NCBI GenBank assembly: GCA_022846075.1
Contig: AP025582.1
Span: forward strand, 2,542,001 to 2,606,000
Direction of reading: 5' to 3'
DNA length: 64,000 bases
From: Oscillospiraceae bacterium
GTDB lineage: Bacteria > Bacillota > Clostridia > Oscillospirales > Oscillospiraceae
This document shows positions 8,373 to 16,890 of the stretch, piece by piece (the first letter of the stretch is position 1; each line of letters starts with the position of its first letter). Under the pieces are notes generated by a model. The model was not told the origin of the DNA and did not search any database. It was given only the letters and a program-made list of their open reading frames with translations. Both the position numbers and the translations under genes were made by a program.

Positions 8373-8401
8373 AATTTACCATAAATAGACAGCGAACGCA
8401 A
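8373..8401 (-). promoter_or_regulatory. Candidate sigma-A promoter of spo0A
   Basis: On the minus strand TTGCGT (8401-8396), a 17-nt spacer and TAAATT (8378-8373), 62 nt before the spo0A ATG. Confidence 0.45.
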
Positions 8402-8433
8402 TGGGGTTTTGCCAATTTTTGGATAAGAATAAA

Positions 8434-8472
8434 TCGACTTGATTCGACTGGATGTCGATGAAAGAACCTCGA
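8434..8472. promoter_or_regulatory. Cluster of 0A-box-like TCGA motifs upstream of spo0A
   Basis: Four TCGA cores start at 8434, 8444, 8455 and 8469, spaced 10, 11 and 14 bp. The best matches to the Spo0A box TGTCGAA are TGTCGAT on the plus strand (8453-8459) and AGTCGAA on the minus strand (8448-8442). The cluster lies just upstream of the predicted spo0A -35. This is where positive autoregulation by phospho-Spo0A would act. Confidence 0.45.
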
Positions 8473-8604
8473 AAAATGAAAAATTGTGTTCTTTTGTGCC
8501 TTATTTTTGTCCTATTTCTGGAAGAAAACGGAATATTTAAGGCCTCCATTTTCCTGTTATCCCCATTTCTCCCAGTTCCCACATGTTCTATTTCCATTTT
8601 CGCA

Positions 8605-8638
8605 GGGGAAGGGCCCGCCATCCGGCGGGCCCTTCCCC
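8605..8638 (-). terminator. Stem-loop downstream of spoIVB
   Basis: Perfect 15-bp stem (8605-8619 with 8624-8638) and a 4-nt loop, 12 nt past the spoIVB stop. The minus-strand U-tract is poor, so it may be a weak terminator or an mRNA-end stabiliser. Confidence 0.6.
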
Positions 8639-8649
8639 TATTTGGTTTG

Positions 8650-9741
8650 TCAGACCGCTTCCGCTCCCGCCTGGAGCATGTTTTCCGCCTGGATGCCGTA
8701 GCCCTGGGTGGGATCGCCCACCAGCACGTGGGTCACGGCCCCCACCAGCCGCCCGTTTTGCAGGATGGGAGAGCCGGACATCCCCTGGACGATGCCCCCG
8801 GTGGCGGCCAGGAGGGCGGGGTCGGTGACCTTCACCATCATGTCCCGGCCGTCGGAGGCGTTGGGGAAGAGCTTGGTGATCTCCACCTCATAGGCCTTTA
8901 CCTCGTCCCCGGAGATATTGGAATAGATGACGGCCTTTCCGGTCTCCACCTGGTTCCGGGCGGCCACCTCCACCGGCTCCAGGCCCGAGGCCAGGCTGTC
9001 GTTGGAGAGGGTGCCGAAGATGCCGTGGGCCGTGTTGGCCCTCAGCTCCCCCAGGTCCCCGGTCAGGTCAAAGGCTCCGTGGAGCTCCCCCGGCTCGCCC
9101 CGGCGGCCTTTTTTCACGTCGGAGACGGTTGCCCCCAACACGTTGCCGCTCTCCATGGGCATGAGCTGGGCGGTGTCCACGTCGTTGATCCCGTGGCCCA
9201 GGGCGCCGAAGTCCCCGGTGGCGGGGTCGTAATAGGTGACGGTGCCGATGCCCGCCATGGAATCCCGCAGCCAGGCCCCCAGCTTATAGCTGCCGTCGGT
9301 GGAGCACTGGACCGCCTGGGCGGTGACCTGGAGCGCGTGCCCGTTCCGCAGGGCCCGGATGCTCATGGCCTGCCCGCCCACCTGGGCCAGCTGCTCCTGG
9401 ACCTCCTCGATGGTGTCCACCTCGGCGGCGTTGATATGGGTGATGATGTCACCCTCTTTTAAGCCGCAGGACTTGGCCGGGGTGGCGTTTCCCCCCGCCG
9501 CCGGGATCTGGGAAAAGCCCACCACCATCACGCCGTCAGAAAATAACTTGATGCCTACCGCCCGTCCTACCGGGACCACGGTCCGCACCGATGCCGCCCC
9601 GCTCACCGGCAGGACCTCCGCCGCCCGGGCAAAGGCTCCGCCCTGCCCCATGAGCCCCAGCAGCACCAGGGCCACCGCAGCCGCCCGGAGCAGAGGCAGG
9701 GCGTATTCCGCCCCGGGCCGCTCCCGATGTTCCTCTTTCAA
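8650..9741 (-). CDS. spoIVB: SpoIVB serine peptidase
   Basis: 363 aa if started at TTG 9741, which has GGGGGTGG upstream; the longer frame to 9897 has no ribosome site. It has an N-terminal signal or anchor (about 17-40) and a PDZ domain (about 75-145). The S55-type peptidase domain has His183 in LGHGI, Asp307 and the nucleophile Ser324 in GMSGSPI. SpoIVB is secreted from the forespore and cleaves SpoIVFA to trigger pro-sigma-K processing. It sits directly upstream of spo0A, with a 339-bp regulatory gap between them. Confidence 0.95.
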   Translation of the reverse strand: MKEEHRERPGAEYALPLLRAAAVALVLLGLMGQGGAFARAAEVLPVSGAASVRTVVPVGRAVGIKLFSDGVMVVGFSQIPAAGGNATPAKSCGLKEGDIITHINAAEVDTIEEVQEQLAQVGGQAMSIRALRNGHALQVTAQAVQCSTDGSYKLGAWLRDSMAGIGTVTYYDPATGDFGALGHGINDVDTAQLMPMESGNVLGATVSDVKKGRRGEPGELHGAFDLTGDLGELRANTAHGIFGTLSNDSLASGLEPVEVAARNQVETGKAVIYSNISGDEVKAYEVEITKLFPNASDGRDMMVKVTDPALLAATGGIVQGMSGSPILQNGRLVGAVTHVLVGDPTQGYGIQAENMLQAGAEAV

Positions 9742-10086
9742 TCGACCACCCCCATCAAAATTTGAAAACAGCGCCCAAGGGCGCCGTCTCCCGCCGGGTC
9801 CGAAAACAGGGGCGGCAGGGCAAGCGGCCGCTGCCGCAAAACTGCCGCCGGTATTTTGGGACCCGGTTTTAATATGAGCCAATGGGGGAACGGGCACACT
9901 GGAAATGAACAGCGGCTTTGGCTTGGTGGTTTTTGCCGGGCGCGGGGCGGCAGGGCGGACGGATTCTATCCCGGCAAATGGGGCCAGTTATCCATTTTTT
10001 AACATTGTCAGAAGAGGGCGGAACCTCCCCGCATATTTTTTCTCCCTTGTCCATAGATTATACGGAAAAAAAGGGAGGCGGCGACC
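9742..10086. other. Intergenic region between divergent spoIVB and the DUF6512 gene
   Basis: 345 bp with no supportable gene. It holds a GCGCC/GGCGC hairpin near 9773-9786. A minus-strand CATATTA (9876-9870) resembles a sigma-F/G -10 element, as expected for forespore-expressed spoIVB, but I see no matching -35. No recN or argR, common upstream neighbours of spoIVB, is present. Confidence 0.35.
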
Positions 10087-10602
10087 ATGAAAAATTGTTC
10101 GAAAAAAATCTGGCTGGCCTTCGCGGCCACCACGGTGGCCGGGGCCTGTCTCCATTTCCTCTACGACCTGCGCCCCGCCCTTCTCACCGCCCTTTTGAGC
10201 CCGGTGAACGAGAGCCTGTGGGAGCATTTGAAGATCCTGTACTGGCCCTGCCTGATTGCCGGGGCCCTCTTGGCCCGGGGCCGCCGGGAGGAGCTGGCCC
10301 CCCGGATGGCCGCCCTGCTCCTCTCCTGCGCCGCTATGCTGGCCGTGGGCTGGGCCTATCACGTCCTGCTGCGGGGGGAATCCCTGTTTTTCGACATCGC
10401 CCTCTACGTGGTGCTGGCGGCGGTGTGCTTTTTCCTCCCCTGTTTTGGAAATACGCCCCTGGGCTCCGGCCGCTTTTTCCCGCTGGCCCTTTTGACGGCC
10501 CTGCTGGGCGCCGCGCTGATCGTCTTTACCTTTTTCCCGCCGGACAACATCCTCTTTTTTGACCTCTCCGGCGTCTGGAGCTGGGTCACCCTCCCCTGCT
10601 GA
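10087..10602 (+). CDS. DUF6512-family membrane protein
   Basis: 171 aa, ATG 10087 preceded by GGGAGG. About five hydrophobic segments are visible, at roughly 8-24, 52-62, 68-88, 100-118 and 128-150. The conserved motif SPVNESLWEHLKILYWP near residues 37-53 is typical of DUF6512 proteins of Clostridia. Function is unknown; it would be an integral membrane protein. It is separated from the next gene by about 60 bp and may be co-transcribed with it. Confidence 0.75.
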   Translation: MKNCSKKIWLAFAATTVAGACLHFLYDLRPALLTALLSPVNESLWEHLKILYWPCLIAGALLARGRREELAPRMAALLLSCAAMLAVGWAYHVLLRGESLFFDIALYVVLAAVCFFLPCFGNTPLGSGRFFPLALLTALLGAALIVFTFFPPDNILFFDLSGVWSWVTLPC

Positions 10603-10662
10603 GCTTGACTTTACCCTTCCCCTCCTGTATGCTTTTCATAAATGAAAACAGGAGGGACAAGG

Positions 10663-11595
10663 ATGGAAAAGATCGGCGTTTACGGAAGCGGCGTCATCGG
10701 CGCCTGCGAGGCCACCCTGTGCACCGGCAACGGCTTCGAGACCGTGGTGGTGGGGCACTCCGCCCCGGGGCTGGAGCGGTGCCGGGCGGCCATCGGGAAA
10801 AACTGGGACGATCTCATCGCCCAAGGCCTGGCCACCCAGCGGAACAAAGAGGCCGCCATGGAGCTCCTCACCCTGACGGACGACCCGGCGGCCCTGGCCG
10901 GGCGCACCTTTATTTTTGAGGCGGTGGCCGAGGATCTGGCGGTGAAGCGGTCGGTCTACGCCGCCGTGGAGGCCGTGTGCGGGGCGGACACCATTCTCGC
11001 CTCCTGCACCTCCTCCCTCACTGCCGCCGCCCTGGCGGCGCTGGTGGAGCGGCCGGAGCGGCTGGTCATCGCCCACCCCTTCCAGCCCGCCCATATGCTC
11101 CCCCTGGTGGAGCTGGTGCCCAACGAGCGGACCGAACCGGCGGTCCTGGACCGGGCCAAGATCCTGCTGGAGGGCTGCCTGGACCGGCAGGTGGTGCTGC
11201 TGCGGCGGGACGTGCCCGGCCTGCTGGTGAACCGGCTGGCCCAGGCCATGTTCCGGGAGTCCCTCTACCTTATCGAGCAGGGGGTTGCCACGGCGGAGGA
11301 CATCGACAAGGCGGTGAAATGGGCGGTGGGCAAGCGGTACGCCTCCATCGGCCTGCTGGAGTACTTCGACGAGGTGGGCTTCCAGCTGGAGCGGGACATC
11401 GCCGCCAACGTCTACCCCTCCCTGTGTGACACCAAGGACATCCAGGGCATCGTGACGGCGGGGCTGGAGAGCGGAAAGACCGGCGTGGCCGCCGGGCAGG
11501 GGCTCTACGACTGGTCGAAAAAGGACGTGGCGGAATTCCGCATGCGCAAGCAGGCCCCCTATTTCACCGATCTGAACTGGAACCTTCCCGAATAG
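10663..11595 (+). CDS. 3-hydroxyacyl-CoA dehydrogenase family protein
   Basis: 310 aa from ATG 10663 (GGAGGG at 10651). The N-terminal Rossmann fold has GSGVIG (8-13). The catalytic His lies in the HPFQPAHMLPLVELV block, and an all-helical C-terminal dimerisation domain follows. It oxidises a 3-hydroxyacyl-type substrate with NAD+. HPFQP and the single C-terminal domain resemble small HCDH/carnitine or gulonate dehydrogenase-type members more than the butyrate Hbd encoded at 57450-58304. The substrate is therefore uncertain. No acyl-CoA genes lie next to it. Confidence 0.85.
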   Translation: MEKIGVYGSGVIGACEATLCTGNGFETVVVGHSAPGLERCRAAIGKNWDDLIAQGLATQRNKEAAMELLTLTDDPAALAGRTFIFEAVAEDLAVKRSVYAAVEAVCGADTILASCTSSLTAAALAALVERPERLVIAHPFQPAHMLPLVELVPNERTEPAVLDRAKILLEGCLDRQVVLLRRDVPGLLVNRLAQAMFRESLYLIEQGVATAEDIDKAVKWAVGKRYASIGLLEYFDEVGFQLERDIAANVYPSLCDTKDIQGIVTAGLESGKTGVAAGQGLYDWSKKDVAEFRMRKQAPYFTDLNWNLPE

Positions 11596-11597
11596 GA

Positions 11598-11621
11598 AAA
11601 ACGGCCTTGGGGGCCGGTTTT
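11598..11621. terminator. Small bidirectional terminator-like hairpin
   Basis: CGGCC/GGCCG stem (11602-11606 with 11612-11616), flanked by A4 on the left and T4 on the right, directly after the dehydrogenase stop. Confidence 0.55.
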
Positions 11622-11654
11622 CCTCCGGAGGCTTGGAGGGCCGTGAAAGCAAAA

Positions 11655-11689
11655 AGAGAGTCCGCGCCGTTGGGCGCGGGCTCTCTTTT
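11655..11689. terminator. Bidirectional terminator between convergent genes
   Basis: 14-bp stem with one wobble pair (11655-11668 with 11673-11686) and loop GTTG. It is flanked by A5 and T4, and serves the dehydrogenase and the Bax-inhibitor gene. Confidence 0.85.
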
Positions 11690-11699
11690 GTTTGACCGC

Positions 11700-12416
11700 T
11701 CAGTTCTTCCGCTTGCCGAAGATGCGCAGCACGTAGAGGAACATATTCACAAAGTCCAGATAGAGCTGCAAAGCGGAGTAGATGGAGGCCTTTTTCAGCA
11801 TCACCGGGTCGCCGCTGTACGCCTGGTAGAAGGCCTTGATCTTCTGGGTGTCATAGGCGGTATAGGCCAGGAAGAGGATGAGGCCCACGGTGCAGATCAC
11901 CTGATCCATGACCTGCAGGCCGGGAATGAACATCATCAGCAGGTTCATCACGATGAGGAAGATGAGCCCGCCCAACAGGACGGTGCGGATCCGGGATAGG
12001 TCGATGTGGGTGACGTAGCCGAACACCGCCATGCCGCCGAAATAGAGGGAGGTGGCGGCAAAGACCAGAATGAGGCTGGGGATCTCAAAAATCAGGAAGT
12101 AGGCGGAAAAGACGATGCCGTTGAGGATGGAGTAGAGGAAAAAGAACACGGTGGCCGTCCCGGTGGAGATCTTGTGGAGGAAGGCCGTCATGCCCAGCAC
12201 CACCGCCAGCTCGGCCACCAGCAGCACCACGTGGAACATGGGGATATAAAAGACGTAGATGATCGCTCCGGTGGCATAGCCGAAGAAGGCCACGCCGAAG
12301 GTCACCAGCAGGCCCAGGAACATGGTCAGAAAGGTCTTGGCGGTGTATCTGCCGATGCTCTCCCCCGTCACGCCCTGTTCCTGCATTTTTTCCTGCGCAT
12401 AAAAGTTTTCTTCCAT
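11700..12416 (-). CDS. Bax inhibitor-1/YccA-family membrane protein
   Basis: 238 aa, ATG 12416. Seven hydrophobic helices span about 30-225. The family signature AYTAYDTQKIK lies near residue 190, and the last membrane segment is followed by a basic tail FGKRKN. Bacterial relatives such as BsYetJ act as pH-sensitive calcium leak channels. Whether this one does is inference. It is a single gene with a good promoter at 12450-12478. A CtpE-like P-type ATPase (possible Ca2+ pump) lies immediately upstream on the same strand. Confidence 0.92.
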   Translation of the reverse strand: MEENFYAQEKMQEQGVTGESIGRYTAKTFLTMFLGLLVTFGVAFFGYATGAIIYVFYIPMFHVVLLVAELAVVLGMTAFLHKISTGTATVFFFLYSILNGIVFSAYFLIFEIPSLILVFAATSLYFGGMAVFGYVTHIDLSRIRTVLLGGLIFLIVMNLLMMFIPGLQVMDQVICTVGLILFLAYTAYDTQKIKAFYQAYSGDPVMLKKASIYSALQLYLDFVNMFLYVLRIFGKRKN

Positions 12417-12449
12417 TCAGAACACCTCTCTTTGTTTCATCATACGCAC

Positions 12450-12478
12450 ATTGTAACATTTCAGTCCGCTGTCTGCAA
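12450..12478 (-). promoter_or_regulatory. Sigma-A type promoter of the Bax-inhibitor gene
   Basis: On the minus strand TTGCAG (12478-12473), a 17-nt spacer and TACAAT (12455-12450), 33 nt before the ATG. Confidence 0.6.
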
Positions 12479-12485
12479 GAAAATT

Positions 12486-14930
12486 TCAGCTTTTCTTCCT
12501 TTTCTTGATACCGGTTTTGTTCCAAACCGACCACACCAGGCGGCCCAGCCGGCGGAAACACCACAGGATGGCCCGCATCACCGGATAGGACAGGGCCAGG
12601 AACACCGCCAGCACCAGCCCCTCCTGGAGGCCCAGGGGGCTGAGGGAGAAGAAATCCTGAAGGAAGAGCACGCAAAAGACCATGGCCGCCGCCACGCCGC
12701 CCCAGAGGGCCCGGCGCTTGCCGTCGAAGGGCTTGCAGACCTGGAAAAGGATGAGCAGGCCGATGAAGGCCATGCACAGGGCGGCCAGGGTGGAGAGGGA
12801 CTGGGTGGAAAAGTTGAAGGCAAAGGCGAAGGCCTGGATGCCCAGGATGATGATGAGATCGGTAAGGCCGCCGGGAAAGGCCTCCCGCAGGACGTTGACC
12901 ATGAATTTCCCGCTGACCCGGCTCTTGTTGGGCTCCAGGGCCAGGACGAAGGAGGGGAAGCCGATGGTGAGGGCGCTGACCAGAGAGAGCTGGATGGGCA
13001 CCAGGGGATAGGGCATGTCCACCAAAATGGTCAGGAGGGACAGGCAGAAGGAGAAGATGTTCTTCACCAGGAACAGGGAGGCCGAGCGCTGGATATTGTT
13101 GATGACCCGCCGCCCCTCAGCCACCACCTGGGGCAGGCAGGCGAAATTGGACTCCAACAGCACCAGCTGGGCGGCGTGGCAGGCCGCGTCGCTCCCCGAG
13201 GCCATGGCGATGCCGCAGTCGGCGTCCTTGAGGGCCAGCACGTCGTTGACGCCGTCGCCGGTCATGGCCACGGTGTGGCCCTGCTTTTGGAGGGCCTTCA
13301 CCAGCTTGCGCTTCTGGCCGGGGGTCACCCGGCCGAAGACGGTGTACTCCTCCGCCGCCTTAAAGATGGCCTCGTCGGTCTGGAGGGTGGCGGCGTCCAC
13401 CCACTTCTCGGCGTTCTCCACCCCCGCCTTCCGGGCCACCTCGGCCACGGTGAGGGGGTTGTCCCCGGAGATGACCTTTACCGCCACCCCCTGCTGGGCG
13501 AAGTAGGCGAAGGTCTCGGGGGCCTCGGGGCGGATGCGGTTGGAGATGAGGGCCAGGGCCATGGGGCGCACCCGGCGGCCGTCCAGGGGGCCTTTGCCGT
13601 CGGGGGTCCCGTCGTACTCGGCCAGGAGGAGGACCCGGTAACCCTTGGCGGAGTATGGCTCCACCATCTCCTTCAAGTCCTCGTAGCGCTCCCCCATCAC
13701 GAATTCCGGGGCCCCGGCCACGAAGGCCCCCTGGCCGGGAAAGACGGCGGCGGAATACTTGTTGGCGGAGGTGAAGGGGACCGTGGCGGAGGGCTTCCAG
13801 CCCACCTTCTTTTGGAAGCGCTCGGCCATGGCCCGCCCCGTGTCGTTGTCCGCCCCCAAGGCCTGGTAGAGGGCGCTCACCGCCTCCTCCACCCGCTCCA
13901 TGGGATAGCGATCCTCGTCCAGGGGCACCACCTCCCGCACGGTCATCTTCTGCTCGGTGATGGTGCCGGTCTTGTCCACGCAGAGGACGTCCACCCGGGC
14001 CAGGGTCTCGATGCAGTTCATGTCCTGGGCCAGGGTCTTTTTCTGGGCCAGGCGGATCATGCTCACCGCCAGGGCCACGCTGGTGAGGAGGTAGAGCCCC
14101 TCGGGGATCATGCCGATGAGGGCGGCCACCGTGGCGGTGACCGCCTGCTTCAGCCCCAGCTCCAGCACGAAATACTGCTTCCAAAAGAGGATGGCCCCCA
14201 TGGGGACCAGCGCCACGCCGATGACCCGGATGAGCTTGTCCAGGGAGGCCATCATCTCCGACCGGCCCGCGTTCACGTCTTTCTTGGCCTCCAGAGTCAG
14301 CCGGGCGGCGTAGGAGTCCGCCCCCACCTGGGTGAGCTGGGCCCGGCAGGAGCCGGAGACCACGAAGGAGCCGGAGCGCAGCTTGCCCCCCGGCCCCTTC
14401 TCCAGGGGGTCGGCCTCGCCGGTGATCATGGCCTCGTTGACCTGGACCACGCCGGAGCGGACCACGGCGTCGGCGGTGATCTGGTCCCCGGCGGAAAAGA
14501 CGGCGATGTCATCCCGGACCATGTGGTCGGTGGGGACGCTCATCTCCGCCCCCTCCCGCACCACGGTGCCCCGGGGGGCGGCCAGCAGCTTCAGCTTGTC
14601 GATGGTCCGCTTGGAGCGGATCTCCTGGAAGATGCCGATGGCGGTGTTGGCCACGGCGATGAAGATGAAGGTGGCGTCCTTATAGGATCCCACGGCCAGC
14701 AGGGCCACGGCCAGCACCAGAAAGATGAGGTTGAAGAAGGTGAATACATTCTCCTTCACGATCTCTTTTTCCGTCTTGGTGGGGCTCTCCACCGCCACGT
14801 TGGACCAGCCGCCCTTCTGGCGGAGGTTCACCTGCTCCCGGCTCAGGCCCGATTCCGGGGCCGGATTCTCCACCGGGATGGCCGCCCGCTGGACGGGGAT
14901 CTTCGATTGCGGCGCTTTTCTTTCTTTCAT
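12486..14930 (-). CDS. Cation-translocating P-type ATPase (CtpE-like)
   Basis: 814 aa. Catalytic motifs are TGEADP in the actuator domain (170-175), the phosphorylation site DKTGT with Asp319, PEGL in helix M4 (276-279) and GDGVND in the hinge. About ten membrane helices are predicted, four of them after the ATP-binding domain. The N-terminal sequence (QKGGWSNVAV, ENVFTFFN, IGIFQEIRSKRTIDKL) resembles mycobacterial CtpE, a Ca2+ uptake pump. Ca2+ is therefore the best guess for the ion, but not proven. There is no heavy-metal CxxC domain. The ribosome site is weak (AAGGAT about 12 nt upstream). It is read toward the Bax-inhibitor gene. Confidence 0.92.
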   Translation of the reverse strand: MKERKAPQSKIPVQRAAIPVENPAPESGLSREQVNLRQKGGWSNVAVESPTKTEKEIVKENVFTFFNLIFLVLAVALLAVGSYKDATFIFIAVANTAIGIFQEIRSKRTIDKLKLLAAPRGTVVREGAEMSVPTDHMVRDDIAVFSAGDQITADAVVRSGVVQVNEAMITGEADPLEKGPGGKLRSGSFVVSGSCRAQLTQVGADSYAARLTLEAKKDVNAGRSEMMASLDKLIRVIGVALVPMGAILFWKQYFVLELGLKQAVTATVAALIGMIPEGLYLLTSVALAVSMIRLAQKKTLAQDMNCIETLARVDVLCVDKTGTITEQKMTVREVVPLDEDRYPMERVEEAVSALYQALGADNDTGRAMAERFQKKVGWKPSATVPFTSANKYSAAVFPGQGAFVAGAPEFVMGERYEDLKEMVEPYSAKGYRVLLLAEYDGTPDGKGPLDGRRVRPMALALISNRIRPEAPETFAYFAQQGVAVKVISGDNPLTVAEVARKAGVENAEKWVDAATLQTDEAIFKAAEEYTVFGRVTPGQKRKLVKALQKQGHTVAMTGDGVNDVLALKDADCGIAMASGSDAACHAAQLVLLESNFACLPQVVAEGRRVINNIQRSASLFLVKNIFSFCLSLLTILVDMPYPLVPIQLSLVSALTIGFPSFVLALEPNKSRVSGKFMVNVLREAFPGGLTDLIIILGIQAFAFAFNFSTQSLSTLAALCMAFIGLLILFQVCKPFDGKRRALWGGVAAAMVFCVLFLQDFFSLSPLGLQEGLVLAVFLALSYPVMRAILWCFRRLGRLVWSVWNKTGIKKRKKS

Positions 14931-14995
14931 TGCGGCAAATCATCCTTCTATCATGCCTCGTCCCCCGCATACATAGGGATAAGGAGGCGGTGGCT

Positions 14996-15268
14996 TTGAA
15001 ACTGGAACCGAACAAAGGCGAACTGATGACCCGGCTGGCGGTGTGCGTGGTGATCGCCATCGCGGTGGTATACGCCGCGGAAAAACTCTGTGCCGGGAAG
15101 GGATACCCCCTGTGGGAAAAATACGGCCCCTGGCTCATGGACAACAAGGTCCAGGCCATCGCCGTGGCCGCGGCGGTGCTCTACGGCGCCTCTCTGGCCT
15201 TCTTCCCCGAGGGGGGGCAGCCCTTTGCCCCGCCGCCGGAGGAGGAGGACGGCTTTTCCCCCTGCTGA
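14996..15268 (+). CDS. Small two-helix membrane protein, unknown
   Basis: 90 aa if translation starts at TTG 14996, which has AAGGAGG at an ideal 8-nt spacing; the in-frame GTG six bases earlier is too close. Two hydrophobic segments (about 12-27 and 48-64) are separated by a short charged loop. The C-terminal tail EEEDGFSPC is acidic. I do not recognise a family. It is divergent from the P-type ATPase (66 bp apart) and convergent with the ROK kinase only 3 bp away, with no terminator between them. Confidence 0.6.
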   Translation: MKLEPNKGELMTRLAVCVVIAIAVVYAAEKLCAGKGYPLWEKYGPWLMDNKVQAIAVAAAVLYGASLAFFPEGGQPFAPPPEEEDGFSPC

Positions 15269-15271
15269 GCC

Positions 15272-16216
15272 TCAGCGGTACACCGGGACCAGGGCCGCGC
15301 CGATGATGCCGGCGTCATTGCCCAGCCGGGCCGGGCACAGCCGGGTCCGGCGCGCCCCGTCCCGGGTGAATTCCTCCCGGTCCAGGATGGCCCGGATGGG
15401 GGCGAGCAGGGCCTCCCCCTGCCTGGAGACGCCGCCCCCCACGCACAATACCTCGGGCTGGAAGAGGTTCACCAGGTTGACGATGCCGCAGGCCAGGTCC
15501 CCCACGTAGTCCTCCACCACGGTTCGGGCCGCGGGATCCCCCGTCCGGGCGGCGTCGAAGGCGGTCTTGCCGTCCACCGCCTCCGGGGTGGGGGCGAAGG
15601 TCCACAGGGCGCTGTCCGGGTGGGTGGCCATGGCGGCCCGGGTGGAGGAAATGAGGCCGGTGGCCGAGGCGTAGGCCTCCCAGCAGCCCAGGCGGCCGCA
15701 GGTGCAGGGACGGCCCCCCCGGTGGATGACCATGTGCCCGGCCTCCATCCCGGCGTAATTGAAGCCGGTGTAGAGCTTTCCGTCCAGCACCGCCCCGGCC
15801 CCCACGCCGGTGCCCAGAGTCACCGCCACCAAGGAGCGGGCTTCCTTCCCCGCCCCGGCCACGAACTCCCCCAGGGCGGCGGCGTTGGCGTCGTTTTCCA
15901 GCACGGCGGGCAGACCCAGCAGATCGGACACCATGCCGGCCAGAGGCACGTGGTCCAGGCCCAGGTTGAAGGCGTGCTCCACGATGCCCCCGGCGGGATC
16001 GATGGAGCCGGGAGAGGCCAATCCCACAGACTGGGCCCCGGCGGGGTCCACTCCGGCGCGGCGGGCCGCCTCTTGGGTGGCGTGGGCGACGGCCTGGGCC
16101 ACCGCCTGGGCTCCCTTGGGTGTGGGGTGGCTGAACTGGCCCAGCAGACGGCCGCCGCCGTCCACGATGCCGGCGGCCACGTTGGTGCCGCCCAGGTCAA
16201 TTCCGATGTAATACAT
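15272..16216 (-). CDS. ROK-family glucokinase
   Basis: 314 aa from ATG 16216 with GGAGGG upstream. The N-terminal ATP loop is YYIGIDLGGTNVAAGIVDGG. The segment LGTGVGAG lies near residue 137, and the ROK zinc signature CTCGRLGCWEAYASA follows near residue 165. It phosphorylates glucose (or a related hexose) to the 6-phosphate using ATP in the cytoplasm. There is no DNA-binding domain, so it is an enzyme rather than a ROK repressor. An inverted repeat overlaps its -10 box (16257-16273), so transcription is probably repressed by an unidentified regulator. Confidence 0.92.
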   Translation of the reverse strand: MYYIGIDLGGTNVAAGIVDGGGRLLGQFSHPTPKGAQAVAQAVAHATQEAARRAGVDPAGAQSVGLASPGSIDPAGGIVEHAFNLGLDHVPLAGMVSDLLGLPAVLENDANAAALGEFVAGAGKEARSLVAVTLGTGVGAGAVLDGKLYTGFNYAGMEAGHMVIHRGGRPCTCGRLGCWEAYASATGLISSTRAAMATHPDSALWTFAPTPEAVDGKTAFDAARTGDPAARTVVEDYVGDLACGIVNLVNLFQPEVLCVGGGVSRQGEALLAPIRAILDREEFTRDGARRTRLCPARLGNDAGIIGAALVPVYR

Positions 16217-16256
16217 AACGTTCCCTCCGTTGAAAGCGGCCGGACGGCCTGAAAAG

Positions 16257-16273
16257 ATAACAGCGTTATTATA
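16257..16273 (-). promoter_or_regulatory. Glucokinase -10 box with overlapping operator-like inverted repeat
   Basis: TATAAT on the minus strand (16273-16268) overlaps ATAACAGCGTTAT (16257-16269), which has 5-bp inverted arms. This 13-mer differs at one base from the palindrome at the TetR promoter (23694-23706). No good -35 is visible. Confidence 0.5.
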
Positions 16274-16277
16274 ATCC

Positions 16278-16314
16278 AAATCCGCCCGCCTGAACAGTCA
16301 GGGGGCGGATTTTT
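16278..16314. terminator. Hairpin upstream of the glucokinase promoter
   Basis: 14-bp stem with a one-base bulge (16278-16292 with 16299-16312) followed by T residues on the plus strand. It may end transcription from the phosphopantetheinyl transferase gene, but the minus-strand U-tract is poor. Confidence 0.45.
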
Positions 16315-16380
16315 AATGGTTTCGCAATAATTGGATGGATTTTGTATCGAGAGGGCGGCGGAGAAGTCCCTTTCCCGCGG

Positions 16381-16872
16381 TCACTTCAGCGCCTCGCACA
16401 CCGCCCCCCGCCAGCCCTCCCCGGCCAGGGTGGTGAACCGGAAGCCCTCCCGCTCCGCCGTCCCGCCGGGGTCCAGCAGGGGCACGGCGATCTCCCGGGC
16501 CGGACGGCGCAGGCCCTCACCGGTGCATTTCACCCGGGCCTCCTTCAGGGTCCACAGGGTGTAGAAGTCCTCCCAGCGCGCCCCACGGGCGCGGAACCAC
16601 TCCAGTTCCCCGTCGCTGAACACGTACCGGGGCAGGCCCTCCCGCCTGGGGCGGAGGCGCTCCACGTCCCCCCCCACCGGCCGGTCCGACAAAACGCACA
16701 GGGACAGCGGCCCGGAGTGGCTGAGGCTGAAGCAACTTTGGGGGTGGTCCGGGAACCAGGGCTTCCCCCCAGGCAGGCGGACCAGCTCCGGCAGGGGATC
16801 CAGCCCCCAGACCTCTCCCGCCAGCCGGGCCAAAAGGGCGTGGGCGTCCCCCGCCTCCACCGTCCAGACCAT
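16381..16872 (-). CDS. 4'-phosphopantetheinyl transferase (Sfp-type, short)
   Basis: 163 aa from ATG 16872 with AAGGGGG upstream. The longer frame to 17049 reads into a repeat element and is rejected. Core motifs are FSLSHSGPL, GGDVERLRP (the Mg2+-binding Asp and Glu) and WTLKEARVKCTGEGL (catalytic Lys-Glu). It transfers phosphopantetheine from CoA to a carrier protein. It is shorter than typical Sfp (about 220 aa) but contains both subdomains. No carrier protein or NRPS/PKS gene is in the window, so the partner is unknown. Confidence 0.85.
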   Translation of the reverse strand: MVWTVEAGDAHALLARLAGEVWGLDPLPELVRLPGGKPWFPDHPQSCFSLSHSGPLSLCVLSDRPVGGDVERLRPRREGLPRYVFSDGELEWFRARGARWEDFYTLWTLKEARVKCTGEGLRRPAREIAVPLLDPGGTAEREGFRFTTLAGEGWRGAVCEALK

Positions 16873-16890
16873 GCCCCCACCCCCTTCTTT

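Noticed and set aside
9918-10562. 214-aa frame overlapping the DUF6512 gene.
   Set aside because: Different frame of the same DNA; the DUF6512 frame has the ribosome site and family motif.
12006-14999. 997-aa open frame on the plus strand.
   Set aside because: Antisense shadow of the P-type ATPase and BI-1 genes in GC-rich DNA; composition is Gly/His/Arg/Pro-rich with no motifs.
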